From Bacteroidales bacterium (GTDB lineage Bacteria; Bacteroidota; Bacteroidia; Bacteroidales; UBA932): 64,000 nt of DNA. Shown piece after piece: positions 1 through 9,750 of the stretch. Under the pieces are notes generated by a model. It searched no databases. It was not told the DNA's origin and saw nothing but the letters and a program-made list of their open reading frames with translations. Made by a program: the position numbers and the translations under genes. Numbering within the stretch: the stretch's first letter is position 1; each line of letters begins with the position of its first letter. The stretch covers positions 1 through 64,000 of the forward strand of contig WOYW01000007.1 of the NCBI GenBank assembly GCA_011620605.1. Direction: 5' to 3'.

Positions 1-1
1 T

Positions 2-73
2 GGTCTTGATTTTTATTGGAACGGACGTAAAATCAACGAATTTTATGTAAGTTTGGGAGTAATAAAGTTATAA
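2..73 (+). CDS. 3' end of an unidentified upstream gene (partial)
   Basis: An open frame enters from the left edge and ends with TAA five bases before the next gene. It encodes only 23 residues, ending in FYVSLGVIKL. The alternating hydrophobic pattern resembles the last strand of an outer-membrane beta-barrel, but the piece is too short to identify. The tight spacing suggests it heads the operon that continues with the creatininase-family gene. Confidence 0.4.
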   Translation, partial: GLDFYWNGRKINEFYVSLGVIKL

Positions 74-78
74 TTGTA

Positions 79-846
79 ATGAAACCTTATTTACTTCAGG
101 AAACCAACTGGCATGCGGTTAAGGACACTGAATACAGGGTTGCCGTGCTTCCCTGGGGGGCCACCGAAGCTCACAATTACCACCTTCCATACGGGACCGA
201 TACTTATTTGGCCACGGAGGTAGCACAACGAAGTGCAGCTCTGGCCTGGGAACAAAATGTGAAAACATTAGTGTTGCCTTCTATGGCCTATGGTGTCAAT
301 TCAGGGCAAATGGACATTCCATTCTGTATGCACATGAATCCTTCTACACAACAACGTGTACTGGAAGACATTGTCACTGTGCTTTTACATCATAATGTCA
401 ACAGACTGGTCATATTGAACGGTCACGGGGGCAACGCTTTTCAAAACGCCATCCGGGAAATGGAACTTCGTTTTCCGGGAATGCTCATAGTCATAGTGAA
501 CTGGTGGCGGGTGCGTCCGGTTGCCCAATATTTTGACAACCCCGGAGATCATGCCGATGAAATGGAAACATCTTCGCTTATGGCCCTGTATCCCCGTTTG
601 GTCCTGCCCCTGGAAGAAGCAGGTCCGGGAAAAGAGCACCGCTTTAGAATTAAAGGTCTGCGCGAAAAGTGGGCCTGGATACCCAGGCGGTGGATCTATA
701 CCACCGATGATACCGGGGTAGGGGATCCTTCGGCTTCCACACCTGAAAAAGGAGAAAGATTTTTAAATGACTGTATAAAAGAAGTGGCCGGTTTCCTGGT
801 AGAGCTTGCCGGTATAGAAAAGATGGAGGATCTGTATGAGCAATAA
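79..846 (+). CDS. Creatininase-family amidohydrolase
   Basis: This 255-residue protein belongs to the creatininase / FAPy-deformylase superfamily of metal-dependent amidohydrolases that open cyclic amides. The metal-ligand motifs are visible: PWGATEAHNYHLPYGTD near residues 25-41 (E30, H32, D41 as likely ligands), NGHGGN near 114-119, and DHADEMETS near 157-165. No signal peptide is seen, so it should be cytoplasmic. Its last 11 bases overlap the gmk start, implying translational coupling, but the substrate cannot be told from context. In this family the reaction could be creatinine, formylaminopyrimidine or another lactam hydrolysis. Confidence 0.85.
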   Translation: MKPYLLQETNWHAVKDTEYRVAVLPWGATEAHNYHLPYGTDTYLATEVAQRSAALAWEQNVKTLVLPSMAYGVNSGQMDIPFCMHMNPSTQQRVLEDIVTVLLHHNVNRLVILNGHGGNAFQNAIREMELRFPGMLIVIVNWWRVRPVAQYFDNPGDHADEMETSSLMALYPRLVLPLEEAGPGKEHRFRIKGLREKWAWIPRRWIYTTDDTGVGDPSASTPEKGERFLNDCIKEVAGFLVELAGIEKMEDLYEQ

Positions 847-1402
847 AAAAGCCCTGATCTTTTCAGCTCCTTCGGGTGCCGGAAAATCGACCGTTGTGAA
901 TCATTTAATGGAAACGTTTCCAAACCTGGACTTTTCCATTACCGCCACTACCCGGCCAAAACGGGGAAACGAAGAAAACGGGAAAGAATACTACTTTATC
1001 TCCAAAGAAGAATTCCGCAAACTTATTGACCAGGATGCCTTTGTGGAATGGGAAGAAGTATACAAAGACAGGTATTACGGAACGTTGAAACTGGAATTGG
1101 AACGTATCTGGAACGGGAATAGAGTAGCTGTTTTTGACGTAGATGTGAAAGGAGGGATCAATTTGAAAAAGAAATTCGGGAAAGAGGCACTTTCAGTATT
1201 TGTTGCTCCGCCTTCCCTGGATGTTTTACGCGAAAGACTGATTAAACGGGGGACCGATTCAGCACGTGCCATTGAGGAACGATTGGCCAAAGCATCTGTT
1301 GAAATGGAAGATGCAAAGCACTTTGATGTGGTTTTAGTGAATGATCGCCTGGAAGATACACTGGACAAGGCTACCGAGATCGTAGCCGCTTTTTTGAACT
1401 GA
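836..1402 (+). CDS. gmk: Guanylate kinase
   Basis: Phosphorylates GMP to GDP with ATP, an essential cytoplasmic step of purine nucleotide metabolism. The 188-residue length is typical. The P-loop SAPSGAGKST lies at residues 10-19, the GMP-binding motif TTRPKRGNEENGKEYYF follows at about 38-54, and the lid region RLIKRGTDS is near 132-140. The start codon lies inside the 3' end of the creatininase-family gene, and the nadD start follows its stop by one base, so the three are probably one transcript. Confidence 0.97.
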   Translation: MSNKKALIFSAPSGAGKSTVVNHLMETFPNLDFSITATTRPKRGNEENGKEYYFISKEEFRKLIDQDAFVEWEEVYKDRYYGTLKLELERIWNGNRVAVFDVDVKGGINLKKKFGKEALSVFVAPPSLDVLRERLIKRGTDSARAIEERLAKASVEMEDAKHFDVVLVNDRLEDTLDKATEIVAAFLN

Positions 1403-1403
1403 C

Positions 1404-1961
1404 ATGACTACGTGCGGTTTATATTTTGGTTCGTTCAATCCTTTTCACATGGGACATCTGGCCATAGTCAATTACCTGGTGTCTTTTACAGATCTGGATA
1501 TGGTGCGCCTTGTCGTTTCTCCGAACAATCCTCTGAAGGATATTGACCTGTATTCGGCAGACACTCCGGATGAACGTTTGTTGCATATCCGGCAGGTGAT
1601 GGCAGAAAAAAAATTGCCCGCAGATGTATCAGATGTAGAATTCCAGCTGCACAAACCGCTATACACCATTGAAACGTTGCGTTACCTTAAGAAGACTGAA
1701 CCAGACGTGTGTTTTGTTCCGGTAATAGGTGGGGACAACCTGGCCGTTATTGAACAATGGCATGAATGGGAAACCATCCTGAAGGAATTTGTCATTTACG
1801 TTTATCCGCGTCAGGGAGTGGATCACCCGTCTTTATGTGACAAATACGAGCGTTTTGCCAAAAAGCTCGTTTTACTGCCCGCTCCTGAGATCACCATATC
1901 GTCAACATTTATCAGGGAGGGGCTTCAGGCAGGTAAAAATATGAACGGTTACCTGGTATAA
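1404..1961 (+). CDS. nadD: Nicotinate-nucleotide adenylyltransferase
   Basis: Transfers AMP to nicotinate mononucleotide, making deamido-NAD in NAD biosynthesis. The nucleotidyltransferase motif GSFNPFHMGH is at residues 9-18, and the C-terminal ISSTFIREG motif is near 170-178, as in NadD. The gmk-nadD pairing is common in Bacteroidota. It starts one base after the gmk stop and precedes the NAD(P)HX repair gene by 11 bases, so NAD synthesis and repair are placed together. Confidence 0.95.
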   Translation: MTTCGLYFGSFNPFHMGHLAIVNYLVSFTDLDMVRLVVSPNNPLKDIDLYSADTPDERLLHIRQVMAEKKLPADVSDVEFQLHKPLYTIETLRYLKKTEPDVCFVPVIGGDNLAVIEQWHEWETILKEFVIYVYPRQGVDHPSLCDKYERFAKKLVLLPAPEITISSTFIREGLQAGKNMNGYLV

Positions 1962-1972
1962 TTTATCAGATC

Positions 1973-3451
1973 ATGAATGTTTACAGGACAGAAGACATCA
2001 GAACTATCGACCGTCTTTTCATGGAAAAAACAGGAGAGACGGAAAAACAGCTGATAGCCCGTGCTGCACGTGCTTTTGTAAAGGCATTCCTTCAACAGGA
2101 GAGGGTTCCCGGTAATGTGCTGGTAGCGGCCGGCCCCGGGAATAACGGGGCCGACGCACGTTCCATTGCTATGTTGCTCAAGGAAAATGATTGGCAGGTT
2201 CAGCTCATGGATTTTGCAGGAACAATGCATGAGAGTGAACAGGATGATCTGTGGCAGGGCTTTATTGCCGGATTTCACCGGGATACCATTGTAATAGACG
2301 GACTTTTCGGTTCAGGCTTGTCCCGTCCGGTTACCGGACGTTACGGTCGTATTATTGAAAGTGTTAACAACCTGAATGCAAAAGTTTATGCCGTGGATAT
2401 CCCTTCCGGATTGCCCGGTGAGGGTCTGCCGGATCCCTCCGGAGCTGTGGTCCGTGCACAAGTGACATATGCCTTCCAGTTCCCTAAATTTTCTTTCTTT
2501 TTTGCCGAGGCATATCCATACACAGGGGACTGGAAAGTGTTGGATATAGGAATGGGAAGCATGGATTACCACGGGGTGGAATGTCCGTTTGTGATGACTC
2601 CTCCGGAGTATGTTAAGAAACATTTTCCCCGCATAAGACATCCGTTCTCCTATAAAAACAATTTTGGGCATGCTTTGCTTATTGCGGGTAGCCGCGGAAA
2701 GACAGGGGCAGCCTTGCTGGCTGCACGATCCTGCTTGCGTGCGGGATCAGGTTTACTGACCGTTCATGTTCCATCTGCCGGTGAAACGGCCTTTTACACT
2801 TCCCTGCCGGAAGCCATGCTGTCGGTGGACAGACGAACGGACGTATCTGGCGACCTGCCCGGAGGGCTTTATCACGGAAAGACTATATTTTCGGCCATCG
2901 GAGCCGGTCCCGGTCTGGGCACCGCCCCGGAAACCTCGGGACTCATGGGACAACTGCTGGATCTGTTCAATGAAATGAAGCCTGCCCCGCCACTGGTGCT
3001 GGATGCCGATGCATTGAATATCATCTCGGCAAATCCGGTGATGATGTCCCTGATCCCCGAAGGAACCGTGATCACTCCGCATCCGGGTGAATTTGACAGG
3101 CTTGTCGCTGCCTGCGGTGGATCAAAGGCAAAAAACGGTCAGGAAAGGGCTTTTCAGGCGGTGAAAATGGCACGGGAAAAGGATATTGTTGTTGTACTGA
3201 AAGGCAGGTATACATTGATCGCTACACCCGTGGGACCCCATTGGTTCAATTCAACAGGCAATCCCGGTATGGCTACGGCCGGGAGCGGGGATGTCCTGAC
3301 GGGTATCATCCTGAGCTTGCTGGCACAGGGATACGATCCCCAAAAGGCGGCCGTTGTGGGCGTATATTTACACGGACTGGCTGGCGACCGTGCCGCATCT
3401 TCCGGGCAGCATACCAATTTGCTGGCCGGAGATATTATTGACTGTCTTTGA
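1973..3451 (+). CDS. nnrD: Bifunctional NAD(P)HX epimerase / ADP-dependent dehydratase
   Basis: Repairs hydrated NADH/NADPH. The N-terminal YjeF-N epimerase domain (about 1-215) interconverts R- and S-NADHX, and the C-terminal ribokinase-like domain (about 225-490) dehydrates S-NADHX using ADP. C-terminal motifs TPHPGEF, KGRYTLIATP and GNPGMATAGSGDVLTG are intact. The usual NNGGDG loop of the epimerase domain reads NNGADA here, so one glycine of the potassium/substrate loop is changed while the aspartate is kept. The second acidic motif AVDIPSG is present. The last 17 bases overlap the convergent pseudouridine synthase gene. Confidence 0.92.
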   Translation: MNVYRTEDIRTIDRLFMEKTGETEKQLIARAARAFVKAFLQQERVPGNVLVAAGPGNNGADARSIAMLLKENDWQVQLMDFAGTMHESEQDDLWQGFIAGFHRDTIVIDGLFGSGLSRPVTGRYGRIIESVNNLNAKVYAVDIPSGLPGEGLPDPSGAVVRAQVTYAFQFPKFSFFFAEAYPYTGDWKVLDIGMGSMDYHGVECPFVMTPPEYVKKHFPRIRHPFSYKNNFGHALLIAGSRGKTGAALLAARSCLRAGSGLLTVHVPSAGETAFYTSLPEAMLSVDRRTDVSGDLPGGLYHGKTIFSAIGAGPGLGTAPETSGLMGQLLDLFNEMKPAPPLVLDADALNIISANPVMMSLIPEGTVITPHPGEFDRLVAACGGSKAKNGQERAFQAVKMAREKDIVVVLKGRYTLIATPVGPHWFNSTGNPGMATAGSGDVLTGIILSLLAQGYDPQKAAVVGVYLHGLAGDRAASSGQHTNLLAGDIIDCL

Positions 3452-4133
3452 GCCTTGCGTCAAAAGGATCCCAGGGGGCTGTGATCACAAGCGGCTCTTT
3501 TCTTACAGGGTGGTCAAAAGCTACGCGGTAGGCATGAAGGGAGATGCTGCAGTCGGGATTGGAACGGTGAGCCCCGTATTTCAGGTCTCCTTTGATAGGA
3601 GATCCTATGGCAGCCAGCTGGCACCGGATCTGGTGGTGTCTGCCCGTAAAAAGTTCAATTTCAAGCAGGTGGTATTTGTGGGTGCTTTCCACGTACCTGT
3701 AACGTAATTTAGCTTCACGGGCGCCTTCGGCCGGTGTTTCCCGGGCGTATGACTTGTTTTGCTTTTTGTTTCGCCAAATATAGTGTCTAAGCAGGGCACT
3801 GTCTGCCGGAGGTCTTTTGGATACCAGGGCCAGGTAAGTTTTACGTACTTCTCCTTCACGGAACATACGGTTGAGGCGTTCCAGGGCTTTGGATGTTTTT
3901 GCAAAAATGCAGATGCCGCTAACGGGACGGTCCAGACGGTGTGGTACACCTATGAACACGTTGCCCGGTTTGAGGTCTCTGTCCTTAATATAAATTTTCA
4001 GGATCTCACTCAGGGGTGTGTCACCGGTCTTGTCTCCTTGTACGATCTCTCCGGGAAGTTTGTTTACCACCAGAAGGTGGTTGTCTTCATACAGGATCCG
4101 TCGTGCTATGGGGTTGTCTGCAAGATATGACAT
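3435..4133 (-). CDS. RluA-family pseudouridine synthase
   Basis: Isomerises uridine to pseudouridine in rRNA or tRNA. The catalytic motif HRLDRPVSG, with the essential Asp, is clear, followed by FAKTSKALERLN, and GRHHQIRCQLA sits near the C-terminus. The start is placed at the ATG of MSYLADNP rather than 18 bases upstream. A -7 box TATCTTTG (minus strand, 4146-4139) covers the upstream ATG, and the chosen ATG follows that box by five bases. The exact RNA target cannot be assigned. The gene overlaps nnrDE tail to tail. Confidence 0.88.
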   Translation of the reverse strand: MSYLADNPIARRILYEDNHLLVVNKLPGEIVQGDKTGDTPLSEILKIYIKDRDLKPGNVFIGVPHRLDRPVSGICIFAKTSKALERLNRMFREGEVRKTYLALVSKRPPADSALLRHYIWRNKKQNKSYARETPAEGAREAKLRYRYVESTHKYHLLEIELFTGRHHQIRCQLAAIGSPIKGDLKYGAHRSNPDCSISLHAYRVAFDHPVRKEPLVITAPWDPFDARLKDSQ

Positions 4134-4138
4134 AGTGA

Positions 4139-4167
4139 CAAAGATAATCATTCCTTCAAACTGCCAA
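4139..4167 (-). promoter_or_regulatory. Promoter of the RluA-type gene, apparently leaderless
   Basis: On the minus strand TATCTTTG (4146-4139) is preceded by a TTG (4167-4165) with an 18-bp spacer. Only TCACT separates the -7 box from the ATG, so transcription should begin at or within a base or two of the start codon. Confidence 0.5.
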
Positions 4168-4185
4168 CCTGTCAGTAAATCTCTT

Positions 4186-4202
4186 TTGGCATAACTATTG
4201 AG
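4186..4202 (+). promoter_or_regulatory. Sigma-54-like promoter candidate upstream of dnaK
   Basis: TTGGCATAACTATTGAG matches the -24/-12 layout of RpoN promoters (GG, ten bases, then G at the -12 position), though the -12 dinucleotide is GA instead of GC. No good TAnnTTTG box is seen in the 98-base gap. It lies 48 bases before the dnaK ATG, which allows a leader of about 37 nt. Confidence 0.35.
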
Positions 4203-4249
4203 CCAGTCAGGACAGAATTCAGAAATTATTAAAATTTAAAAATATTATT

Positions 4250-6178
4250 ATGGGAAAAATTATTGGTATAGACTTGGGAACCACCAACTCGTGCGTTGCC
4301 GTTATGGAAGGTAACGAACCGGTTGTTATCATTAATTCGGAAGGCAAAAGGACCACTCCTTCAGTTGTCGCTTTTGCGGATAACGGAGAACGCAAAATTG
4401 GTGATCCGGCCAAGCGTCAGGCTATTACAAATCCCCACAGGACCATTTATTCTATCAAGCGTTTTATGGGGGAAACATTTGATAAAGTAGCCCTGGAACG
4501 CAATAGGGTATCTTATGTTGTGGAAAAGGGAGACAACAATACACCACGGGTAAAAATTGACGAACGTTTATATACACCGCAGGAAATTTCTGCCATGGTA
4601 CTTCAAAAAATGAAAAAGACGGCAGAAGATTTTCTGGGACAGGAAGTGACCGAAGCCGTGATAACCGTTCCTGCATATTTCAGTGATTCACAGCGTCAGG
4701 CCACCAAAGAAGCCGGGGAAATTGCCGGGTTGAAGGTACGTCGTATAATCAATGAACCTACAGCAGCGGCATTGGCCTACGGTCTGGACAAGATGAACAA
4801 AGACATGAAGGTTGCCGTATATGACCTGGGTGGCGGAACTTTCGATATTTCCATCCTGGAACTGGGAGACGGTGTGTTTGAAGTGAAATCCACCAATGGG
4901 GATACACACCTTGGCGGAGATGATTTTGACCAGGCTGTGATCGACTGGCTGGCAGAAGAATTTGCTTCCGACAACAGCAGACTGGACCTGCGTAAAGATC
5001 CTATGGCTTTGCAACGTCTGAAAGAAGCGGCCGAAAAAGCCAAGATCGAACTATCCAGCCAGAATTCCACAGAGATCAACCTGCCTTATATCATGCCCGT
5101 CGACGGTGTCCCCAAACACCTTGTTAAAACCCTGTCCCGGGCAAAATTCGAACAACTGATAGACAACCTGGTACAACGGACCATGGAGCCTTGTAAAAAA
5201 GCCCTTTCAGAGGCCGGTCTGAAGGCTTCGGATATTGATGATGTAATACTGGTGGGTGGGTCAACACGTATACCTGTTATTCAACAACTGGTACAGAAGT
5301 TCTTTGGCAAAATACCTAACAAAAGTGTCAATCCCGATGAAGTGGTTGCCGTGGGTGCAGCCATACAAGGCGGTGTACTTTCCGGTGACGTGAAAGACGT
5401 TTTGTTGCTGGATGTTACCCCGCTGAGTCTGGGTATTGAAACCTTGGGCGGTGTGATGACAAAATTGATTGAAGCCAACACTACCATACCTACCAAGAAA
5501 TCACAGGTGTTTTCCACGGCAAGCGATAATCAGCCCTCGGTAGAGATCCATGTTTTGCAAGGAGAACGGCCCATGGCACGCGATAACAAGACCATCGGGC
5601 GGTTCCACCTGGACGGAATAGCTCCCGCACCCCGCGGCGTTCCGCAGATTGAAGTGTCTTTTGACATAGATGCCAACGGTATTTTGAATGTCTCGGCAAA
5701 AGACAAGGGAACCGGGAAGGAGCAGAAGATTCGCATTGAAGCTTCCTCTGGCCTTACAGAAGACGAGATCAAACGGATGCGTGACGAGGCCAAGGCCAAC
5801 GAAGATACCGACAAGAAGGAAAAAGAACGTATTGACAAGATCAACGAATCCGATAGCATGATCTTCCAGACAGAGAAACAGCTTAAGGAATACGGTGATA
5901 AATTGCCTGCAGATAAAAAAGCGCCCATAGAAGAAGCGTTGGAAAATTTGAAAAAGGCACATAAATCGGAGGATCTTGCTGCCATTGACAGTGCAATGGA
6001 AGCAATGAACAAAGCTTGGCATGCGGCTTCTGAGGAAATGTACAAAGCGTCCCAGGCATCGGGCCAGGGACCGCAACAACAACCTCCTTTTGAAGGGGGA
6101 CAGCCGGACAACGCAGGTAATGATTCCAACAATGAAGAAGGAGAAGTTAAGGATGTAGATTTTGAGGAGGTAAAATAA
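4250..6178 (+). CDS. dnaK: Chaperone DnaK (Hsp70)
   Basis: ATP-driven cytoplasmic chaperone working with DnaJ and GrpE. The 642-residue length is standard. The phosphate-1 motif [11 protein letters not shown] opens the protein, [14 protein letters not shown] is the phosphate-2 motif, and VGGSTRIP is the adenosine motif. The lid ends in a low-complexity stretch and the acidic tail DVDFEEVK. It begins a five-gene run (dnaK, grpE, dnaJ, an M23 peptidase and anmK) with gaps of 8 bases or less or short overlaps. Confidence 0.99.
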   Translation: MGKIIGIDLGTTNSCVAVMEGNEPVVIINSEGKRTTPSVVAFADNGERKIGDPAKRQAITNPHRTIYSIKRFMGETFDKVALERNRVSYVVEKGDNNTPRVKIDERLYTPQEISAMVLQKMKKTAEDFLGQEVTEAVITVPAYFSDSQRQATKEAGEIAGLKVRRIINEPTAAALAYGLDKMNKDMKVAVYDLGGGTFDISILELGDGVFEVKSTNGDTHLGGDDFDQAVIDWLAEEFASDNSRLDLRKDPMALQRLKEAAEKAKIELSSQNSTEINLPYIMPVDGVPKHLVKTLSRAKFEQLIDNLVQRTMEPCKKALSEAGLKASDIDDVILVGGSTRIPVIQQLVQKFFGKIPNKSVNPDEVVAVGAAIQGGVLSGDVKDVLLLDVTPLSLGIETLGGVMTKLIEANTTIPTKKSQVFSTASDNQPSVEIHVLQGERPMARDNKTIGRFHLDGIAPAPRGVPQIEVSFDIDANGILNVSAKDKGTGKEQKIRIEASSGLTEDEIKRMRDEAKANEDTDKKEKERIDKINESDSMIFQTEKQLKEYGDKLPADKKAPIEEALENLKKAHKSEDLAAIDSAMEAMNKAWHAASEEMYKASQASGQGPQQQPPFEGGQPDNAGNDSNNEEGEVKDVDFEEVK

Positions 6179-6179
6179 T

Positions 6180-6782
6180 ATGTCGGAAGCAAAGACAAAA
6201 AAACATCAGGCTCATACCGGGCCTGATGTTGATCATTTAGAAGAGCAGGAGCTGCAAGAGCAGCAGCAACAGCAAGAAAAACCGCAGAAACAGCAAGCAG
6301 AAGAGGCTAAGCCGGAGGTAGAACAGCCTCAGCAATCATCTGATCTGCAGAAAAAACTGGATGATGCCAACGATAGGCTGTTGCGCCTGCAGGCCGAGTT
6401 TGACAATTACCGGAAGCGCACAGCAAGGGAACGGCTGGAACTTGTTCTGACAGCTTCTGAAGAGGTGATCAAAGGGATGCTGCCCGTGTTGGATGATTGC
6501 CAACGAGCGCTCTCCACACTGGAACAGCTGGAAAACGCCGATCTGCATTCCGTGGAAGGTGTCAGGCTGATCTACAACAAACTGCTTACCTTTTTACAGG
6601 GAAAAGGATTGAAGATCATAGAGGCTAAAGGAAAGGCTTTAGATACGGATTTTCATTGTGCGATAGCAAAAGTGCCTGTTAAAGAGAAGAAGATGAAAGG
6701 AAAGATCATTGATGTGGCATTGGAAGGATATACACTTAACGGAAAAGTAATCAGGTTCGCTAACGTAATAGTGGGCGAATAA
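6180..6782 (+). CDS. grpE: Nucleotide exchange factor GrpE
   Basis: Releases ADP from DnaK. The 200-residue protein has a glutamine/glutamate-rich disordered N-terminus (about 20-60), a coiled coil from [20 protein letters not shown] onward, and the C-terminal beta-wing near [20 protein letters not shown]. It starts one base after the dnaK stop and is followed closely by dnaJ, the classical set. Confidence 0.96.
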   Translation: MSEAKTKKHQAHTGPDVDHLEEQELQEQQQQQEKPQKQQAEEAKPEVEQPQQSSDLQKKLDDANDRLLRLQAEFDNYRKRTARERLELVLTASEEVIKGMLPVLDDCQRALSTLEQLENADLHSVEGVRLIYNKLLTFLQGKGLKIIEAKGKALDTDFHCAIAKVPVKEKKMKGKIIDVALEGYTLNGKVIRFANVIVGE

Positions 6783-6790
6783 ACAGCATT

Positions 6791-7957
6791 ATGGCCAAAA
6801 GAGATTATTATGAAGTTCTGGGCGTTGATAAAAGCGCATCTGCCGAGGAAATAAAAAAAGCGTACCGAAAAAAAGCCATTCAATACCACCCGGACAAAAA
6901 CCCGGGTGATAAAACTACGGAAGAGAAATTTAAGGAGGCTGCCGAGGCATATGATGTGCTGAGTGACCCATCCAAAAAATCCAGATACGATCAGTTTGGT
7001 CATGCCGGCGTTGATGGCATGGGAGCCGGAGGTCCCGGCGGATTTGGAGGAAGTTTCACAATGGACGACATATTTTCCCGCTTTGGGGATATATTCGGAG
7101 AAGCATTCGGGGGAAGTCCCTTTGGCAGTGCGTTCGGAGGACGTGCCAATCCCCGGCGGGGGGTACGTCGGGGGTCGGATATTCGCATTCGCGTAAAGTT
7201 AACCTTGAAAGAGATCGCTTACGGAACAAACAAAGTAGTGAAGATCAACAAGCTTAAAACCTGCAGTCATTGCCACGGAAAAGGAGCGGTGTCCGATTCG
7301 GACACAAAAACTTGTCCCACCTGCAACGGATCGGGAGTCTTTACAAGGATCACACATACGTTCCTGGGGCAAATGCAGAGTTCCAGCCCTTGTCCGGCCT
7401 GTCACGGAGAAGGAAAGATCATTGTGAATGTCTGCCCGATTTGTAAAGGTGAAGGCGTGGTCAAGGAAGCCGAGGAGATATCGTTTTCCATCCCAAAAGG
7501 TGTGGAAGAAGGTATGCAGTTGACCATCAGCGGTAAGGGGAATGCGCCCAAGAGAGGTGGGGTCAACGGCAATCTACTGGTAGTGATTGAAGAAGAACCG
7601 CATCCCGAGTTGCAGCGTGATGGTCACGATCTGATCTATACGTTATTTGTTTCCTATGCACAGGCAGCTTTGGGAGATGATGTAGAAATACCTGCCATTG
7701 ACGGCAAAGTCAAAATTAAAGTGGATGCCGGCACACAGAGTGGCCGAATATTGCGTCTGAGAGGCAAAGGGCTCCCGGATGTTAACGGTTACGGGACTGG
7801 AGATCTGCTGGTATTTGTGCAATTATGGACTCCCAGAAAACTCAGCAGGGATGAAAAAGAATTGTTGTCCAAACTTAAGGATTCTCCTAACTTTGCTCCG
7901 AACCCCGCCAAAGAAGAAAAAAATTTCTTTGACCGGATGAAAAAAATGTTTTCGTAA
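6791..7957 (+). CDS. dnaJ: Chaperone DnaJ (Hsp40)
   Basis: Stimulates DnaK ATPase activity and delivers substrates. The J-domain carries HPD within [11 protein letters not shown], followed by a Gly/Phe-rich segment (about 74-125). Four zinc-finger repeats follow: [24 protein letters not shown] and CPICKGEG. The C-terminal substrate domains are complete, so this is a type I DnaJ. Its stop overlaps the next start as TAATG. Confidence 0.98.
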   Translation: MAKRDYYEVLGVDKSASAEEIKKAYRKKAIQYHPDKNPGDKTTEEKFKEAAEAYDVLSDPSKKSRYDQFGHAGVDGMGAGGPGGFGGSFTMDDIFSRFGDIFGEAFGGSPFGSAFGGRANPRRGVRRGSDIRIRVKLTLKEIAYGTNKVVKINKLKTCSHCHGKGAVSDSDTKTCPTCNGSGVFTRITHTFLGQMQSSSPCPACHGEGKIIVNVCPICKGEGVVKEAEEISFSIPKGVEEGMQLTISGKGNAPKRGGVNGNLLVVIEEEPHPELQRDGHDLIYTLFVSYAQAALGDDVEIPAIDGKVKIKVDAGTQSGRILRLRGKGLPDVNGYGTGDLLVFVQLWTPRKLSRDEKELLSKLKDSPNFAPNPAKEEKNFFDRMKKMFS

Positions 7958-9750
7958 TGGTTTCTCGTTTGAAACGCATACCGGTGCTGGTGACGGCGTT
8001 GGGTTTCGTTTTTATATCGCTTTGGGCGCAGGAAAATGATCTGACAGGTTATTACCGATCCCCCTTAGCCGTAAATCCGCTAACTTTAAGCGGGAGTATG
8101 GGAGAGTTTCGTGCCACCCATTTTCACACCGGTTATGATTTTCGTGTAGGCGGTGTTTCCGGGGCTCCCGTTTATGCTGTAGCCGAAGGGTATATTTCCC
8201 GGATCACGGTATCTTCGGGTGGGTTCGGGAATGCCTTGCAGATAACCCATCCCAACGGGACAGTCTCGTTTTACGGGCACCTGGATTCATTTGTTCCGAA
8301 TATTGCTGCGTACGTAGAGGAAAAACAATATGCAGAAAGGCAATTTGGAGTATCCCTGGATTGCCCTCCGGAAATGTTCCCCGTAAACAAAGGACAACAA
8401 ATAGGGAAAGCAGGTAACTCCGGAGATTCGGCGGGTCCGCATTTGCATTTTGAGATCCGTTACAGGGATTCTCTTTTGTCGCCCTCTTACATTACTGCCA
8501 ACCTGATCCGTCACGGCGTTTATGAGATCGAGGACACTTTGCCGCCGGAATTCAGAGCCATACAGTTCTACGGTTTCAGTAAGGATGTTGACGGGATTGT
8601 GCAAACACGCCTGATCGCGGATTTAGACGGGAACAGGAATCATGTTGCCGTGAATGTAGCTGATACTTTTTTTGTTGCCATAGATGCCATTGACCGGATG
8701 AACAACACCTGGTCCCGCATGAGCATAGAAAAATGGGAAATGTTCCTGGATACTGCGCTTATATACAGCTACAGGAATGAGGATCTTCTGTTGGAACAGA
8801 CCAGGTACATATTGTCACTGGTTTATTATCCGGAAAGGGCTGTCAACGGCAGGAGTTTATTGAAAACATGGGTGGAACCGGGCAATATGCTGATAGACGG
8901 ACGTATTGAGGCTTCCACCGGAGGGTTGATCTTTTTAAACGACACTTTGGATCACACACTATTCATAGTAGTACACGACGGTGCGGGGAACCGGGCCAAA
9001 CGCAGTTTTACTGTCAGGAAAAAGAGCGGAATTGATATTCTTGTGGCTGACAAAGTGCTTAAAGAATCAGGATCTTCTGAGGTATTATTGCAGTACGAAT
9101 ACGAAAAGCGTTTTAGCTGGGATACGATCAATGTTTTTGAGACAGGTGATATTCACGTAAAAATTCCACCTAAGGCGTTGTATAAAGACATAATGTTCCG
9201 GGCTATCCGGGTAGAACCAGAACAATGGTGTCTGCATACGGCAGAAGAACCACTTCATTTGCCCATGAATGTTCAATGGAATGTGCCTGTTTCCATCCCT
9301 GATACTCTATACGATAAAGTAGTTGTATTGCGTCAGTCGGATAACGGCCGTGATCCCCACATGCAGGCAGCCGATCCGCGTCTCTGGAGGTTTGTTGGCG
9401 GGGTTTGCCGGGACAGTATTGTATCGTTTCGCAGCAATGCCTTTGGCAGGTTTAAAATGGATGTGGATACAATCCCCCCGGCTGTTAGTGCTTCTTTTAG
9501 CCGCGGAGCAGATCTGAGGGGAAGAAAAAGCATCTACTTTACCCTTAAGGATGAATGTTCCGGGATTGATTCCTATATCATAACCATTGACGGAAAATGG
9601 ATTCTGGGAGAACATGACGGAAAACGCTCCAGAGTAACGTGCAGGCTTGATCCCAAAAGGATCCAAAAGGGTATAAAGCATGATCTTGTATTGCATGTAA
9701 CGGATCAGAAGAATAACAGTACCGAGTATAAAACCGAATTTGTATGGTAA
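7957..9750 (+). CDS. Secreted M23 (LytM-type) metallopeptidase
   Basis: A 597-residue exported protein with an N-terminal hydrophobic signal (about 1-25). A LytM domain sits unusually close to the N-terminus (about 45-170). Zinc ligands are visible in THFHTGYDFRVGG (H and D) and GPHLHFEIR (HxH). The remaining 400 residues are probably beta-rich and include Ig-like character but match no domain I recognise. It likely cuts or remodels peptidoglycan crosslinks. Its start overlaps the dnaJ stop by one base and its end overlaps anmK by seven, tying cell-wall work to the chaperone operon. Confidence 0.85.
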   Translation: MVSRLKRIPVLVTALGFVFISLWAQENDLTGYYRSPLAVNPLTLSGSMGEFRATHFHTGYDFRVGGVSGAPVYAVAEGYISRITVSSGGFGNALQITHPNGTVSFYGHLDSFVPNIAAYVEEKQYAERQFGVSLDCPPEMFPVNKGQQIGKAGNSGDSAGPHLHFEIRYRDSLLSPSYITANLIRHGVYEIEDTLPPEFRAIQFYGFSKDVDGIVQTRLIADLDGNRNHVAVNVADTFFVAIDAIDRMNNTWSRMSIEKWEMFLDTALIYSYRNEDLLLEQTRYILSLVYYPERAVNGRSLLKTWVEPGNMLIDGRIEASTGGLIFLNDTLDHTLFIVVHDGAGNRAKRSFTVRKKSGIDILVADKVLKESGSSEVLLQYEYEKRFSWDTINVFETGDIHVKIPPKALYKDIMFRAIRVEPEQWCLHTAEEPLHLPMNVQWNVPVSIPDTLYDKVVVLRQSDNGRDPHMQAADPRLWRFVGGVCRDSIVSFRSNAFGRFKMDVDTIPPAVSASFSRGADLRGRKSIYFTLKDECSGIDSYIITIDGKWILGEHDGKRSRVTCRLDPKRIQKGIKHDLVLHVTDQKNNSTEYKTEFVW

